A stretch of DNA of 64,000 bases from Ancistrus triradiatus (taxonomy: Eukaryota; Chordata; Actinopteri; Siluriformes; Loricariidae). The stretch spans positions 134,501 to 198,500 of the forward strand of contig JAJAGP010000226.1 in NCBI GenBank assembly GCA_025084515.1, written 5' to 3'. Positions 10,701 through 23,200 of the stretch are shown here, piece after piece (position 1 is the first letter of the stretch; each line of letters opens with the position of its first letter). The translations under genes were made by a program, and so were the position numbers. The notes under the pieces are model-generated. The model worked only from the letters and a program-made list of their open reading frames with translations. It ran no database searches and was not told where the DNA came from.

Positions 10701-11471
10701 GACTGTTCAGAGCATGTCTGCACCTCCATCTAATTTGCAACAACTTTGAAGCTCTTCATTCAACAGTCCTGCAGAACGATTTAAACACCTAGTGGAATCT
10801 ATGGCATGATGAATTGCTGAAGGCCAAAGAAGATCCAGGGTGCCTCTAATAAACTGGCCATTCAGTGTATGTCTGTCGTTTCCAGGGTGGACTTCAGAGC
10901 CACTGCCACCCTGACCAGGATATCAAACGTTTACTGAAGATAAAGGGATGAATATATGACCTTTACAGTGGTCCCTGTCCACTGCCGCAGTGATATTTGA
11001 TTTCTTCGCTCCGTGTCTCTGTGTGCAGTATGGTGGTGTCATTATCCTGCTCATCTCAGGGGGATGGCGAAGCAGAACAGGAGGGGGACGTGGGGCTGCA
11101 CATGACTGTGAATTTCCCAGAGAAGGCAGTCATTCGAACCTCCAAACTAGATGGAAAGTGGGAAACAATAGAAAGGACCCTCTCTTTCTTCCCTTTTGCG
11201 ACAGGAGAGCCTTTTAAGGTAAGGACACGTGAAGACCAATCAATGTCTCTGTGTTTATCAAATGAGAGGTCAGGTCCTTGCTTTGTTGTCTCTTACGCTA
11301 CATATTGTCTCATTCCTGCTTTCCCAGATGGAGATTGTGTGCGAGCACCAGCAGTTTCGCATCATGGTAGACGGTCAGCCATTGTGCGGATACACCCACA
11401 GAGTGACCCATCTAGCGTCCCTTACATCGCTCCGTGTGGATGGAGACCTGCAGCTCACCAAGGTCGCGTGA
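7770..11471 (+). CDS. lgalsl: Galectin-related protein (lgalsl family), complete, four exons
   Basis: Exons 7770-7805, 9139-9227, 11029-11218 and 11328-11471 join in phase to a 152-residue protein. Exon 2 reads GQIKGGMRPAMRLVVMGI, close to GHIKGGMRPGKKVLVMGI of human LGALSL; exon 4 reads MEIVCEHQQFRIMVDG and ends GDLQLTKVA, close to VEILCEHPRFRVFVDG and GDLQITKLG. It is one galectin-fold domain with a short N-terminus (human about 172 residues). LGALSL is regarded as not binding lactose; here some canonical sugar-site positions remain (a His in LHMTVNF, and Trp and Arg in KWETIERTL) while others are changed. The start was chosen as the first ATG; a second ATG is three codons on. I am confident of the family but not of which fish paralogue (a or b) this is. 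It is divergent from zfyve26 and convergent with plek2. Confidence 0.85.
8894..8971. repeat. Inverted repeat with tRNA-like loop
   Basis: Arms 8894-8916 and 8949-8971 are 23 bp with two mismatches. The 32-nt loop contains GGCTCAGTTGGTAGAGC, which looks like a tRNA D-arm with an A-box. A short (GGTGA)n array follows to 8991. In lgalsl intron 1. Confidence 0.75.
9752..9789. repeat. (GAGT)n microsatellite
   Basis: About nine GAGT-type units with one GAGC variant, just before an interrupted SINE. Confidence 0.9.
9791..10133 (+). repeat. SINE family A head, interrupted by an insertion
   Basis: The head runs from 9791 to 9830 and resumes at 10076. The 14-bp sequence GGTACTGGACTATG is present at both 9817-9830 and 10076-10089, the target-site duplication of the insert between them. 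The SINE is truncated after the B-box. Confidence 0.8.
9831..10075. mobile_element. 245-bp insertion inside a SINE, probable non-LTR fragment
   Basis: Flanked by the perfect 14-bp duplication. It contains GAGAAACGTTTCGTCACTC followed by CTTCTTCAGTCT, a phrase I associate with common teleost retroposed repeats. The duplication length suits LINE-type retroposition; the family is not certain. Confidence 0.6.
10134..10870 (+). mobile_element. Degenerate Tc1/mariner-like transposase remnant
   Basis: Broken translation includes PLDLNPIEPRWDE near 10662-10700, the conserved PDLNPIE.LW.. block of Tc1-like DDE transposases, and an upstream QDNG block. It ends with CTAATAAACTGGCCATTCAG, like the ends of a fish Tc1-type family. 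Many stops; a reversed SINE is inserted in it. Confidence 0.65.
10317..10514 (-). repeat. SINE family A nested in the Tc1-like remnant
   Basis: Reverse copy with tail TTACATTTACATTTAGCAG and head ending GCTACCACAGTCCC. The sequence ACTTAC occurs on both sides and may be a short target duplication. Confidence 0.8.
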
Positions 11472-11978
11472 GCACAGTTGTGAAACCAACAAAAGAACAG
11501 AGACGCTCCTGAGATGATAATAGCAAAACGTCAATGCATCTACTGTTAATCAACATCCTTATTTTAAATAACATTGGGAAATTTTCACAGCACCAGGAAT
11601 TTTTATCTCACTTTGGCCTCATCCAAGTGTGTCCAGTTATGTCTGTATTTTTAGTTTAAAACGAAACAAAAATAACTTCAAAATGCTGACGTGAGCACAC
11701 AGGAAGAGAAACCAAACCCAATATTACTGACTTCACAGAACCCATGTCATGACTTAATGATAACAAGAACAACATTTTTTGTCACCATATTTAAAGTTTT
11801 CCACTAGTTCTCTTTTAAAGTGTTGGGGGTGAAAAACATGCAAAAATATTCCCAATACAGTATAGTTCTGTAAACATCTGGACAGTTTCAACAATACTTT
11901 GGAGTATGTCGTTATATTTCACTAATGGAATGCAATTAAAGCATCTAATTCTCAACAACTGACCTTCTTCTTGAGCTA
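11472..11978. other. Intergenic, downstream of lgalsl
   Basis: Includes the lgalsl 3' UTR, whose end I could not place. No further reading frame or clear repeat seen. Confidence 0.4.
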
Positions 11979-12670
11979 CAGTGATGCTTGAAAGTTTGAT
12001 AGCCCTTTAGAACTTTCTATATTTCCCTCTTTTTTGTCTCTTTTGTTTAATTTGGTTCTCTGGATTCACTTTTAGAACTTGTGTGAAAATCAGGGGCCGT
12101 ATTAATAAAGATTCCATGAATACTCTTCAAGAGCTCCTAACTTAGCTTAAAAACTCTTAGCTAGGCTTAAGAGTGATTCAGAAGCGATCTGAGAGCAACT
12201 CTGATTAAGGACAACACAAAACCTTTGATCTCAATGAGGTGACGGAGTTGACTCGGTTGCTACATGTGACGCATTCTTTTGAAAACTGTGTGTCACCCCC
12301 GTCACTCACTCTCTACATCTCTATCTAATCAGCAGCATTTTATTATCTCACTGTTATTCAGTGTTTGGAGAACGTTTCTTCTGCCTCGTCTTTCCAGAAT
12401 TTTCTCCTCTACTTAAGAGAACTAACAGTTTCACCTTAGGAGCTCTTTTAGGGGTTAAGATGCTTTATGAATAACTTTTATCTTGACTAGGATCTACTCC
12501 TAACTTTGAGAGAAAAAACACCCACAATTCTAAGATTTTTCTTATGATTTTGTCACTAGGAGCTACTTTTAGCACTAAGAATCTTTATGAATACGGCCCC
12601 AGATGTTGTAGGCCATATTTATGCACAGACAGAAAATTATCTAGGGTTCACAAACTTTCAAGCACCAGTA
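11979..12670. mobile_element. Tc1-type terminal remnant carrying a nested MITE
   Basis: Begins after a TA with CAGTGATGCTTGAAAGTTTG and ends CAAACTTTCAAGCACCAGTA, which are inverted ends of a fish Tc1-like family also present at 47505-47995. The internal phrase ACTTGTGTGAAAATC is split from GATGTTGTAGG by the MITE at 12094-12599. Confidence 0.7.
12094..12599. mobile_element. 506-bp MITE with GGGCCGTATT ends and CAG duplication
   Basis: Terminal inverted repeats GGGCCGTATTAATAAAG and CTTTATGAATACGGCCC are flanked by CAG at 12091-12093 and 12600-12602. Three-base duplications suit PIF/Harbinger-like elements, though the superfamily is not proven. A relative lies at 41688-42243. Confidence 0.75.
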
Positions 12671-13096
12671 TATGATATATATCCAAACTAAAGACGTAAT
12701 TGACGATGAAAACCAAACGGGATTATCCCAGCTCCAGAGCTACTATTGTGAAACGTGTAAGAGGTAAGAGGGTTAGTAACAGGGTTGAATATTTATGCTT
12801 ATGGAAGCAATTATTCTGTAAACGTTGCTTCAGAGATCAAGTGACAGGGTTGAGGATTTAAGCTCTGCAAATCTGCCAGTTATGAGAATAATCTGAGTTT
12901 GTAGCAAATAGAAGAAGTGATTCACCTTTCCTTTGTTGACTGTTTGAAATGTTCGTGATTTGTTTACATTTTCTTTTTTCCATCTGGAGTTTGTTAGCAG
13001 AATTGCATACGTTGCTGGACTTGAACAAATTAAAATGAAATCCTCGTTGCTTTCAACATATATTGATGCCATTTTTTTTTCACCTGATGAAATAAG

Positions 13097-13290
13097 TGGA
13101 ACTGTGGTAGCGTAGCAGTTAAGGTACCAGACTGTGGACCACAAAATCCAATGTTTAAATCCCATCTCTGCTAAGCTGCCACTGTTGGTTCTTTGACCAA
13201 AGTTCTTAACCCACAAATGCTTGGATTCTAAGACTTTATCTGTTTTAAGTTGCTTTGGATATCTGCTCAACGTAATAGTAAATAATCACT
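13097..13290 (+). repeat. SINE family A, old copy
   Basis: Forward copy, more diverged than the others (TTTGACCAAAGTTCTTAACC, TTGCTTTGGATATCTGC), suggesting an older insertion. Confidence 0.75.
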
Positions 13291-14402
13291 ACAGATTAGC
13301 ACTTCTTCTAATTAACATCACTGGACAGTAATAGTGCCATGTATCGCATTTCACTTGCCTTAATTCCAGCACCCATCCGGTCACAAAGGGATTCGGCCAG
13401 TGTGATATTGTAATTCCAGTTTTAGCCACTCTTCTACTAACTATCTACAGCTAGCAATTTTGGGTGCACTTTTCTGTGTTCAAGTTTTTTGATGCGACTG
13501 GGATGCAGCGATTAGGCTTGATAGTCAAAGTGTCCCATATTTGGTTAGTCTGACCAACAACTTTTTGTTTATTCATGTATGCAACCTACTGAGCTTGAAC
13601 AATAAGACACTGCTAATAGTGGATGCAACCTTTTTTGTACAGGGAGCTTATATCTGTAGGCAAATAATTGTGCTTGTAATTATATAATCCTTGTCTTTCT
13701 AGTTCTTAAAAACCTCTTTAAACCACTCCAAAATGTGCTAACATTCTAGGCGTAACCCTGTAATTGGGCCCTTTCTAATAACAATAGTGCCTTGACGATT
13801 GTGTGTAGCCAGCCATGCTGTCTTAATGGAGAAAACACAACTTGAAGGAGATCAGTCAACTCTTTGTGAGACTGCTAAAGCATGAACTTTCATGGTGCTA
13901 TTTAAGTAAACAGGATGCCTATTGGACATTTGTGTATGCTGCATTAGGGTTTGCCTTGGTCATGTTTTTAGATTCCTTTTAAAATGAATGCACCCTCCAA
14001 GGGTTGGAGTGTTTGATAAAGAAGTGAAAAACATGTCTTCATTGTTTTTGTTTTTTTGTTAGAATCTGATTCAATATGACGACAATAAAAGTCCAATATC
14101 CAATGACTGCAAATGATTTCTTGTGATGGACAAATGGGTGTTTTTGGTATTAAGTTTCCATGAGAATGAATTAGTCCTGACATTTTACACCATATGGTCA
14201 TGTCTTTTGCTAATTCTGCATACTGTCACCAGAGAAAAACTGTAGTTTGAACTTATGTTGTGTATGAAGTTACATTTCAGATAATCATTGGTTACTTTGA
14301 GACCACTCTACTCTCTGTATTCAGAACAGCCCAGCATTTGTACAAAAGGAGCCACCTGACTCCAGAGACTCAAAAAGTAGATGATTCTGTGCCATGTAAT
14401 GC

Positions 14403-14675
14403 CTTAACTTATCTTCCTACCTTCCCTTTTCTTGCTTTTTCTCTCCTCTTCATTTTTTTCGTTCATAATTTCTTCCCCGTCTTGCTTTACCTTTTCCATG
14501 TTCATCCTTCATTCTTTCTTTTCTCTCTTCTTTGTTAGTTCTGTCTGTTCTTTCATCTCTCTTGCTTTTTCCTTTTCCCTACTTTCTTTTTCTTTATTTA
14601 TTTCTTCCTTTCTTTCTGTTTGTCTTTCTTTCTCTCTTTTCTTACTTTGTCTGTTATCATTTCTTTTTTTTTCTA
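14403..14675. repeat. Polypyrimidine tract (TTTC/TTCC-rich)
   Basis: About 270 bp of nearly unbroken C/T on the plus strand. Reading frames across it are low-complexity artefacts. Confidence 0.9.
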
Positions 14676-15108
14676 TTCCAAAAAACAGACAAAACAGGCG
14701 GGCTTTAAGACTTCAATTGCTCCTGTGCTCTGAAACACACAATCAGAAATGAAGAGACAGACACAGCTGTATAAACACATGGACAAATACCATTCAGGCA
14801 TATTCCGCTATCTAACCCCTTGATTTACGCTTGTGACCGATCCCTCCTGATGTAGTTAACACTGCAAAACATTTAGTTTTTCTGTAATTCCTCTAGCACT
14901 TGTTCCTAAGGACAGCAGATTATTTTTCTGTTGAACAGGATTAGTTATGCTCAACGTCTCACTTTCAATAATAAATAAAGCTTTATTTTACATGCTTAAA
15001 TACTGTATTATATAAAGGAAGAGAATTAAGTTAATATATGCTAATATCCATGACCCTCACCAGGATAAGTGGAGGCACCCAAGAGAGTGACTGAGGTAAT
15101 ATACAGTA

Positions 15109-15678
15109 CCGTATTTTTCGGACCATAAGGCGCACTTAAAATCCTTTAATTTTCTCAAAAATCGACAGTGCGCCTTTAAATGCGGTGCGTCTAATGTATG
15201 AATTAATTCTGGTTGTGCTTTCTGACCTAGAACCGATTGTAGATGGTACACGGCACTCATAAATCTGTCAAAATGTTTTAGCACGGTCTTGGTAGGTGAC
15301 GAAGCTTAAGGCAAAGGTAGTGCACAGCATAGCGGGTAATACGGTATGTGCTTCAGCATTAGGGTACGTGCATCATTCATTTTATTTTCGAAGCGGATTT
15401 CAAACTCAACGCTATCAGTCACGCAGTACAACATGGACATAGAGCAGCTGCGAGAGAATTCAGCATTAACGAATCAGTGATACGGAAGTGGAGGAAGCAG
15501 GAAGACGCCCTGCGCCAGGTAAAGACCAAACTGAGCTTCCGAGGGAACTTAAGAGTTTTGTTTCATTTCATGCGTCTTATAACCCGGTGCGCTTTATGTA
15601 TGAAAATATACCCGTTAGCAGCCGATCGTTGATATTGCGTCTTATAATCCGGTGCGCTTTATGGTCCGAAAAATACGG
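15109..15678. mobile_element. 570-bp pogo/Tigger-like element, non-autonomous
   Basis: Inverted ends CCGTATTTTTCGGACCATAA / ATGGTCCGAAAAATACGG are bounded by TA at 15107-15108 and 15679-15680. Inside, near 15455-15545, a broken frame reads FSINESVIRKWRKQEDALRQ, which resembles the N-terminal DNA-binding region of pogo/CENP-B-type transposases. The catalytic domain is missing. Confidence 0.8.
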
Positions 15679-16179
15679 TAAGCATGTGTGTCAATAATGA
15701 GTTTACAGTGTATTATTATAGCTCACATTAACAGAACTACAGAATAGGCTTCTAATTTTTGTGGATTTACATTACATTGTATGTGTTTATTATGTGATTA
15801 ATGCCTAAATTAGATTAAACCTGTGATATATCATTTGGGCGTTGGCAAGAACAGATTGTGTTCCAGGTTCATGGAAGGCCAGTCCATCCCAGGGCCTTCA
15901 GTTTCAGAACCAGGGGATGATTCCTGACCGGGCTCCCTTCCCTAAAAACCCATGCAATCTTTGCCTGATTTCATATACAACCTAGAGACCTACAAAACTG
16001 TGCCACACACTGACTTGTATTTAATTTATTTTAACGGTTATTTTTACCTTTAATAACCTCAATTCATAATCATAAAGGATTGTAAAAAACATTTCTTTAA
16101 TAGAACATCATGAAAATATCATAAAACATGACATATTTCTAGGTTCATTCCTAGATATAGAGTTATACATATACAGACA

Positions 16180-16480
16180 TGCGCCTTTTAACGTCCATCC
16201 AATCCATATCCGTTCGCTTTATTGGCCGAGGTCGTAAGAATTATAATAGGAAATTTAAATCTTATTCATATCTGAATTACAGAAAACTAGTAAGAGTGAA
16301 CCCTTGCATGACACCTACTAACAGAAATGAGAATTGCAGTCTTGAAAAGCAGAAAGCAACATGGTAACATTCCAGTATCTTTGCATGATTCAAGTTTTAT
16401 TAAAAAAAATAAAGATAGGATTTACCGTATTATATGGTACAGCAATGTACTAAACGTTTTCATATTGTGTTCTAATTCAT
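16180..16480. repeat. Diverged repeat, partner of 2670-2890
   Basis: Ordered matches to 2670-2890, ending in TTTTCATATTGTGTTCTAAT in both. Not assigned to a family. Confidence 0.6.
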
Positions 16481-17295
16481 ATTATTGTCATAGTATTGTA
16501 TTCACATGACGTAAAGCGGACTTTAAATGACGCATACCTGTATATATCAGAATGTTAAGGGAATATTAAATGTACGTGGTACACTGAAGTGCATTATGCT
16601 TGGTTTAAAAGGAATATTATATATATAAAATATAAATATAAGAAATATGTAACGCCTTAAGAAGACCTAAACTGCTTATGGTAAAAATAAATTAAAGAAA
16701 ATTGAGTGTGCAGTGAAGACACACAAAGCTTGTATCTACTATGAATGTAGCTTAGGTCCCGCCTGCGGGACAAAATTCAGTGACATTAGATCATTTCTGC
16801 TTGTAGAAATGGTCTGGCCTAATAAACAATGTGGTCGAATGTATTGCTTTGACTCTATTTGATTCTGCTGCTGTGGTGATAATTAAATGAGAGCTGAAAT
16901 CTAAATGGCTTGGTCCTCCCGCCGCCGTACTCGGGCTGGCCAATGAGAAGCTCTGACGGCACCTGTAGCTATGTGCCCTGCAACCTGAGAGACATCTAGT
17001 GGTCATATGTGGTATTACATCACTGTTCTGAGGCGAATACTTTTACCACACATTTTCATTGTGACCGTGAAACGTCTTAAAACGTTAATGTAGTTTAGAT
17101 ATATATGAATACGTGTATATGCTGGAAAACTGTTTTAGAGCTTTGTCAGTTTTTAGCCATTTCTATGAATTTTTGAACTTCTGAACTGAGATGTGTGCCA
17201 CCCATTGTATAGTAGAGCACGCGCTGATTGCCATGGCTCATTAGCCGAAAAACAAACGAGTAGCAGCCCCAAATATGTAATACTCTGTTGAGGCT

Positions 17296-20200
17296 TTAGG
17301 TGTGCCGCTTGATGGCGTCGATCCACTCCATCTTCTCCTGGTGTGTGGGCGCCTGAATGAAGTAATGTCTGTCGTTCTGTGTGATGATCTTAAACAGGTT
17401 CCCCTTGACTTTCCCTTTCACACCTGTGCATGAGGTAAAACAGCGGCGTTATCATTTTGTAGCAAACGCTGACAAACATGAACACGTCCTCATTTATGTC
17501 TCTGTTTTGTTCTAGTTTTGAGGTTTTGGTATTACTTTTAATATCAAGTTTAATCTTCGTCTATATTTAGCATGACTGTTGTTTTAATCACTTGCTCACC
17601 TACTTTCCAATTCCAATTCAGGGTCCTAACTGTTTTTGTTTTTGTTTATCTTTACTTTTTAGATTCAGTTTTAATGATTTTTTTTCTATAATGAATGCAT
17701 AAACATATTACACATTCTGTAACGTCACTGGAGGACAAATAATTTAAGGTGTCATTAAGAGTCTACAAGTTAGAATAATAATATTTTTGGATAACAATAG
17801 TGTGATTGCCTATATAAGCAATCACACTAATAAGAACTGTATCTATAAGGTCGACATCGCCAGCTCGATGACTCTCCAGGGTAAAAAACATCATCCGTGA
17901 CCACCTCCACCCTGGTCATTGCCTGCTCAACCTACTTCCTTCTGGGAAGAGGTACAACAGCATAAACAGTAGAACAAACAGACATCAGGTCACTCAACCC
18001 CCACATAGGACACTAAACAAGACAGTTGTCTGTTTACAAGTGCAATATACGACTTCCGGTGTGCAATAATTATGTGCAATATCTGATCTCTGTTCATGTC
18101 TGTTTTTATAAGTCTTGTATACTTAAATGCTTAAGCCTGAGCCTTAACCTGAAGTCTTAAATGCTTAATCTTAAGTCTGAGCATTCCCAGTTTCTTGTAT
18201 AGGTGACTGTACAATGACAGTAATGGCCACCTTACCTGTCCTTACCTGTCCTTACCTTACCTTACCTTACCTTACCTTATTATGGGCTACAGTGCAAACC
18301 TTACTCATTAATAAAGAAACTAATTTTTATTCAGTTAGTCCTTTTTAGAAATCGTTTAGTTCCAGTTACTTTAGTTACACAATCCTGACAGACCAGTACC
18401 AAAACTTTAGCATATGCCAAATATTTTTCCCAACATCTTAAAATAAATAGCATGTAAGACTGTACAATTATATAAAAAAATTATAGTTTTCATGAATCCA
18501 CTGGTACATTCCACAAAATTAAAACAGCTTGCTTTTGCTGTTTGAACAAACACCACAACTACACACACAACCACACACCTGAGGGTATCCCGTTATCATC
18601 CAAGGAAGAAACCAGACAGCCACGTAATGCGAACCCACCAGCCGGAGTGATGTCATCCTGAGAAATGAGGTCATCACAGGAAGCAGCAACGTCAAAATAC
18701 AATCAAGTAACAACATGCTAAAGCACTTCCAACATGAGTGTTTTTTACAATATTTGTATCTACACCAGGTTCTACTTTCCCTGCCATGTACAGCCCTTAC
18801 ACATATTTTCAAATTGCAGACACCAATTACAATATACAGACAAAAGTTTGTGGACACCCAAAAAAATGGCATCCAAAACATGGGTATTATTATGGAGCTT
18901 GTCCCCAGCTTTGCTGCTACAACAGCCTTTGTTCTTCTAAGACGGTTTCCAGTAGATTTTGGAACATGGCTGTGAGGTCGGCTTCTGATGTTAGACAATG
19001 AGCCCTGGATCAGTTTTGGCATTCCAGTGCATTTTTAAGTTGTCTTATGGAGTTGAGGTCAAGGGTCTGTGCAAGCCAGACACGTTCTCTATCAAAGTTG
19101 GCAAACTAATTCTCTATTGACTTTTTGGCTGTTTAAGGATAGCAGGGAAATGTGTCCTATTGAGAGCCACTGGGGTTTCAGTACAACCCTTTCTATTGTC
19201 ACTGTTTGTTTTTGAATCTAGAAATGTCCGCTTTAAATTATGAATGTGTTACACGTGAGTGTTGAGTGTTTGCTAAAATAACAGAAGCAGTGTCCACAAA
19301 CTTTTGTCTATAAAGTGTCTTGGCTGATCATCTATTTTTGGGCTAAGATTGCATTTCATTCATCAAATCTATTGTTTTATTGTTTTCACCTTGCTGGGAT
19401 CGTAGTAATGCAGGAATCCAGGTTCCGACCTCAACACGAAGAGTCGCACCTTCCAGTTCTTCACCTTGTGTCCCTGAAATCCACACACATTTAAAATGAG
19501 AAACAGGCATGTTCTCTTTGGCTATGTTCCTGAATACAGGAGACATACTTGAGTCACAGAGTCATATTAGTCATTGATGTCTCTAGTAGTAGTGTAGATA
19601 CAAGTCCACCAGTTCTGCTTATGGTGCAACCTAAGCTGATACACGTGATAACAAACTTGACTCACTACTGTTTCATTCACTCCATTCATTTATTCATACA
19701 TCTTCAGGGTTTAATCTAGCCAGGGTGGCTGTGGATCAAAGGCTTTCCTGACCACACCCTGGATAGGAGTAAATAACTCCCGAACTCACTCACATTTATG
19801 GGAGTGGCCTATCCACTCACCAACATGTCTGATGTAGGTGATAGGACTCCAGAAAGCACCCATACAGACACATCAAGAACAACCAGAGCTCAGCATTGGG
19901 CATGGTGGCTTGGTGGTTAGCACATTTTCGTCTCAGCACTAGGGTCCCTATCTGAGTGGAGTTTCCATGTTCTCCCCATGGCTGTGCGGGCTTCCTCCGG
20001 AGTCTCTGGTTTCCTCCCAAAGTCCAAAACCATGGCAGTTAGGTTATTTGGACATTCTATATTGTCCTGGTGTGAGTGTGTGAATGAATGTCTGTATGTA
20101 CAGTATGTCCAGCGATGGATGGTGCTCTGTTCTGGGTGTTATCCCCCTCCCCTTCCCCTGGTCCCCCAGGGGGATTGGGATCTAAAAGCTAAGTCATGAT

Positions 20201-23200
20201 TATAAAGGGTGTTTGGGGTAATATCTACAACCATGCATCCTCACTTCTACCAGTAACATTCCATTAATTATTGCCATATTGCCACTTGTAATTCTTTACT
20301 GCCGCATTTACCTGTTTGATTAGGTATCCTCTCTTCTGCACTCGTCCACGCATCTCAGAAGTCAAGGCTTTCTCTGCCTTCACACTACCCCGCTTCTTAA
20401 AACTCTCAGCCTGACAGCAAATACACACTGAGGGTTAGAAAATGAGCAGTAATACCAATAAAGCAAATGACTATTTTTTTAAAGTATTGGATATCATCTG
20501 ATTCCCAATCTGATTCTATATTTTTTAACAGAACAAGCACTAGTCAGATATTTATGGTAGCGGGACACGTACAAAGCTGTAGAGAGCCATGGAGTCATCA
20601 AGGAACTGTTCTCCCAGAGCGTTGTGTCTCACCGCCGCTACACTTTTTACGCCCACAGCTCTCACCGAGCCTTCGTCAAGCAGAGCCGACACCAGCGTCA
20701 CGGCATCCACCCGGGTCAGTGCCAGGTGGGAGAACACCATCCAGTCCACCACTGCAGAGCCTAACCACACGGACACAGAAAGAGCAAGTTAGTCGTAGGA
20801 CACCTTTGTAACATCAGCACATTTAACACCACGAATATACCTCTTTTATTTATTTGATTTCTTTTATTCCTGCATAAGTGCCATTTCTAAACCTGCATAT
20901 TGTCACTTGAATAACATTTAGAATAACCCTAATGCCTGAACACCGAAAATCTAGTCCAACATGTCGCTGGCTACCTGCCCTACTGTTTATTTAAGTCCCA
21001 ACATATCTTACTGATCTCCCAAAGCAGTATAGCCCATCCTGACCAATAGTGTGCAAGTCCAAGCCCTGGTATGACTGTGTGAAATTCAGACCTTGTTCTT
21101 GACCTGTGTTTTGAGTAAGTTCTTTGTTCTGTTTACATCAAATATCTACTGTTTAAGCCTTGCACGGTTTACAGTTACTTTGAAATTGTGTTCTGGATTT
21201 GTTCGCCATTGGTCTATCATTGGCCTATCCCAGTGTTTGTCAAACCTGGTCCTGCGCCCCACCGCTCTAGACAATGTAGTGCTTCTCCTGTTTAAACACA
21301 CCCACTTTAACTCAATAATGGGCTTGTTAATGAGCTAAGTAGTTGGATCAGGTGTGTTGGGAGCAGGTAAACACTAAAACATGCAGAGCGCCAGGACCAG
21401 GATTGAGAAACACTGGCCTATCCTGTTATTTTTTTTAAACGCCATGACAAGACTAATAGCCCTTCGGCATACACTCGTTGACATAAAAAAACGCACCCAG
21501 ATAGAACTTACATATATCATTACATTCACACATATAAATTCATTTCATTCCAACACCTCCTTCTTCAGTGCATATTAAAACAGATTATATTTTGATATAT
21601 TATACCTATTGTTATTGCATTAAGATCACTGACCTGAAAAGCAGTTGATGTAGGTGCTGCCCTGGTCACTGTGACTGGACATCTTAATACCACTGTGAAC
21701 ATCATGCATGGAGTCCACCACCTCACTAACACACAGACACACATCCAAAAAAATTAATATTGGATGATTGACTAAAATCATTCAGTCATTTGGGAGAGGA
21801 ACTGAAATATGAGCTGTGGGTTGAGGACCATAAATGTACACAGTATTTGTTCTGCCTGTGGGACCCTAGTAGATGGTTTGAATGTTCATAAAAGTGTCTG
21901 GACTTGAATCCTCTTCACCTGAGGTTGACGTCCTGAAGCTGTACGGATTGTGAGGGTTTACGTATGGCGGGAGCCGTAGTATCTCCCAGCCGAAGTTTCT
22001 GTACAGCCGCACTGATCTCCGCAGCCCACTCATCACGCTCTTCCCTTGAACAAGCCTCCAGGAAGTACACTTCTGATGATTTGGTCTTTAGTCTCAGTAC
22101 TAACTGTGGGATAAACACACACACACATCATAGATTACAATAACCATGAACACCAGCACTGTATCTCCCAGTCATCAATGAAAAGGCAAGTGCAATCACC
22201 ATTAACAAACAATATATTTGTGCAGTCTATCCCTGATGCAATACTGGAAGTAATGACTGTTGCAGTGACTCATAAAGAGCCTGTACACACACTTCAGAGC
22301 CATTGGAAAATGCTGTAGGTAGGTGACAACACATTAGGATTAGGCCTGCAAGTACAGTATATTACTTGTCACGCAAATAATTGCGAATAATTTCCATTTT
22401 TATTTCAAGACCCTCCTACCGCAAGCCAAATGGTAGTGTAATGCATATGAGGTGTAGGCAGTGACCATGTAAGTACAGAAACAGATCAATAAGACAACAT
22501 AAATACATAACATAAAATGACTTAACCTTTTAAATCCACAAATATTTTTAGCAACATTGGCTACATTATTATCGACAGGGTTACACACGGTAATAGTTCA
22601 TAATTCAGATATTTTGATAATATAGGTTATAATAATAATGATATAAAGAATAATGATAATTATCATAATAATTATGCTGATAATAATTTGAAAAATATGA
22701 TAGCCCAGCAATTTAATTGTAACTGATGACGTTTTAGAGACAATGCTTTTATCTACACATGGAAACATGGAACTGTGAATCTAATAACTGTGATTAGGCA
22801 ATATTGTTTGTGAACTATTGTGAATATTGTGTTATTGTGAACTGGATTCAGTGGTACCTCGGTTCTCATCGTGAATTCGTTCCAGAAGACTTGACAACCA
22901 AAAACAATGAATACCGAGCAAGTTTTTCCCATAAGGAATCATGTAAATTGAATGAATCCATTCCAGACCCCCAGAAAAATCAACCTGTATAAGGCATTAT
23001 ATGCATTAATGGAGTTCCATTATACAGGTGCTCCCTGATTTACGATGGGGATATGTTCCGGCAAATCATAAGTTAAATGTATCATGAACTGAAGAGTTTA
23101 ATATAGTCTATACTGCATTATAGCGAAGCCGATTACACTTAGGTTAACCTACAGTTGGTCAAAATCATTATCACAAAGCTTATTTTATAATAAAGTGTTG

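Larger units (their letters stand above)
17424..18578. other. plek2 intron 8 with non-LTR and simple repeats
   Basis: Holds a reverse-transcriptase-tail fragment (17850-18130) and a CTTAC array (18233-18279). Nothing else recognised. Confidence 0.6.

Noticed and set aside
12830..13270. 146-residue minus-strand frame
   Set aside because: Much of it runs antisense through an old SINE; the rest matches nothing I know.
14260..14752. Two plus-strand frames rich in Ser, Phe and Leu, resembling membrane proteins
   Set aside because: They cover the polypyrimidine tract; the composition explains the hydrophobic look.
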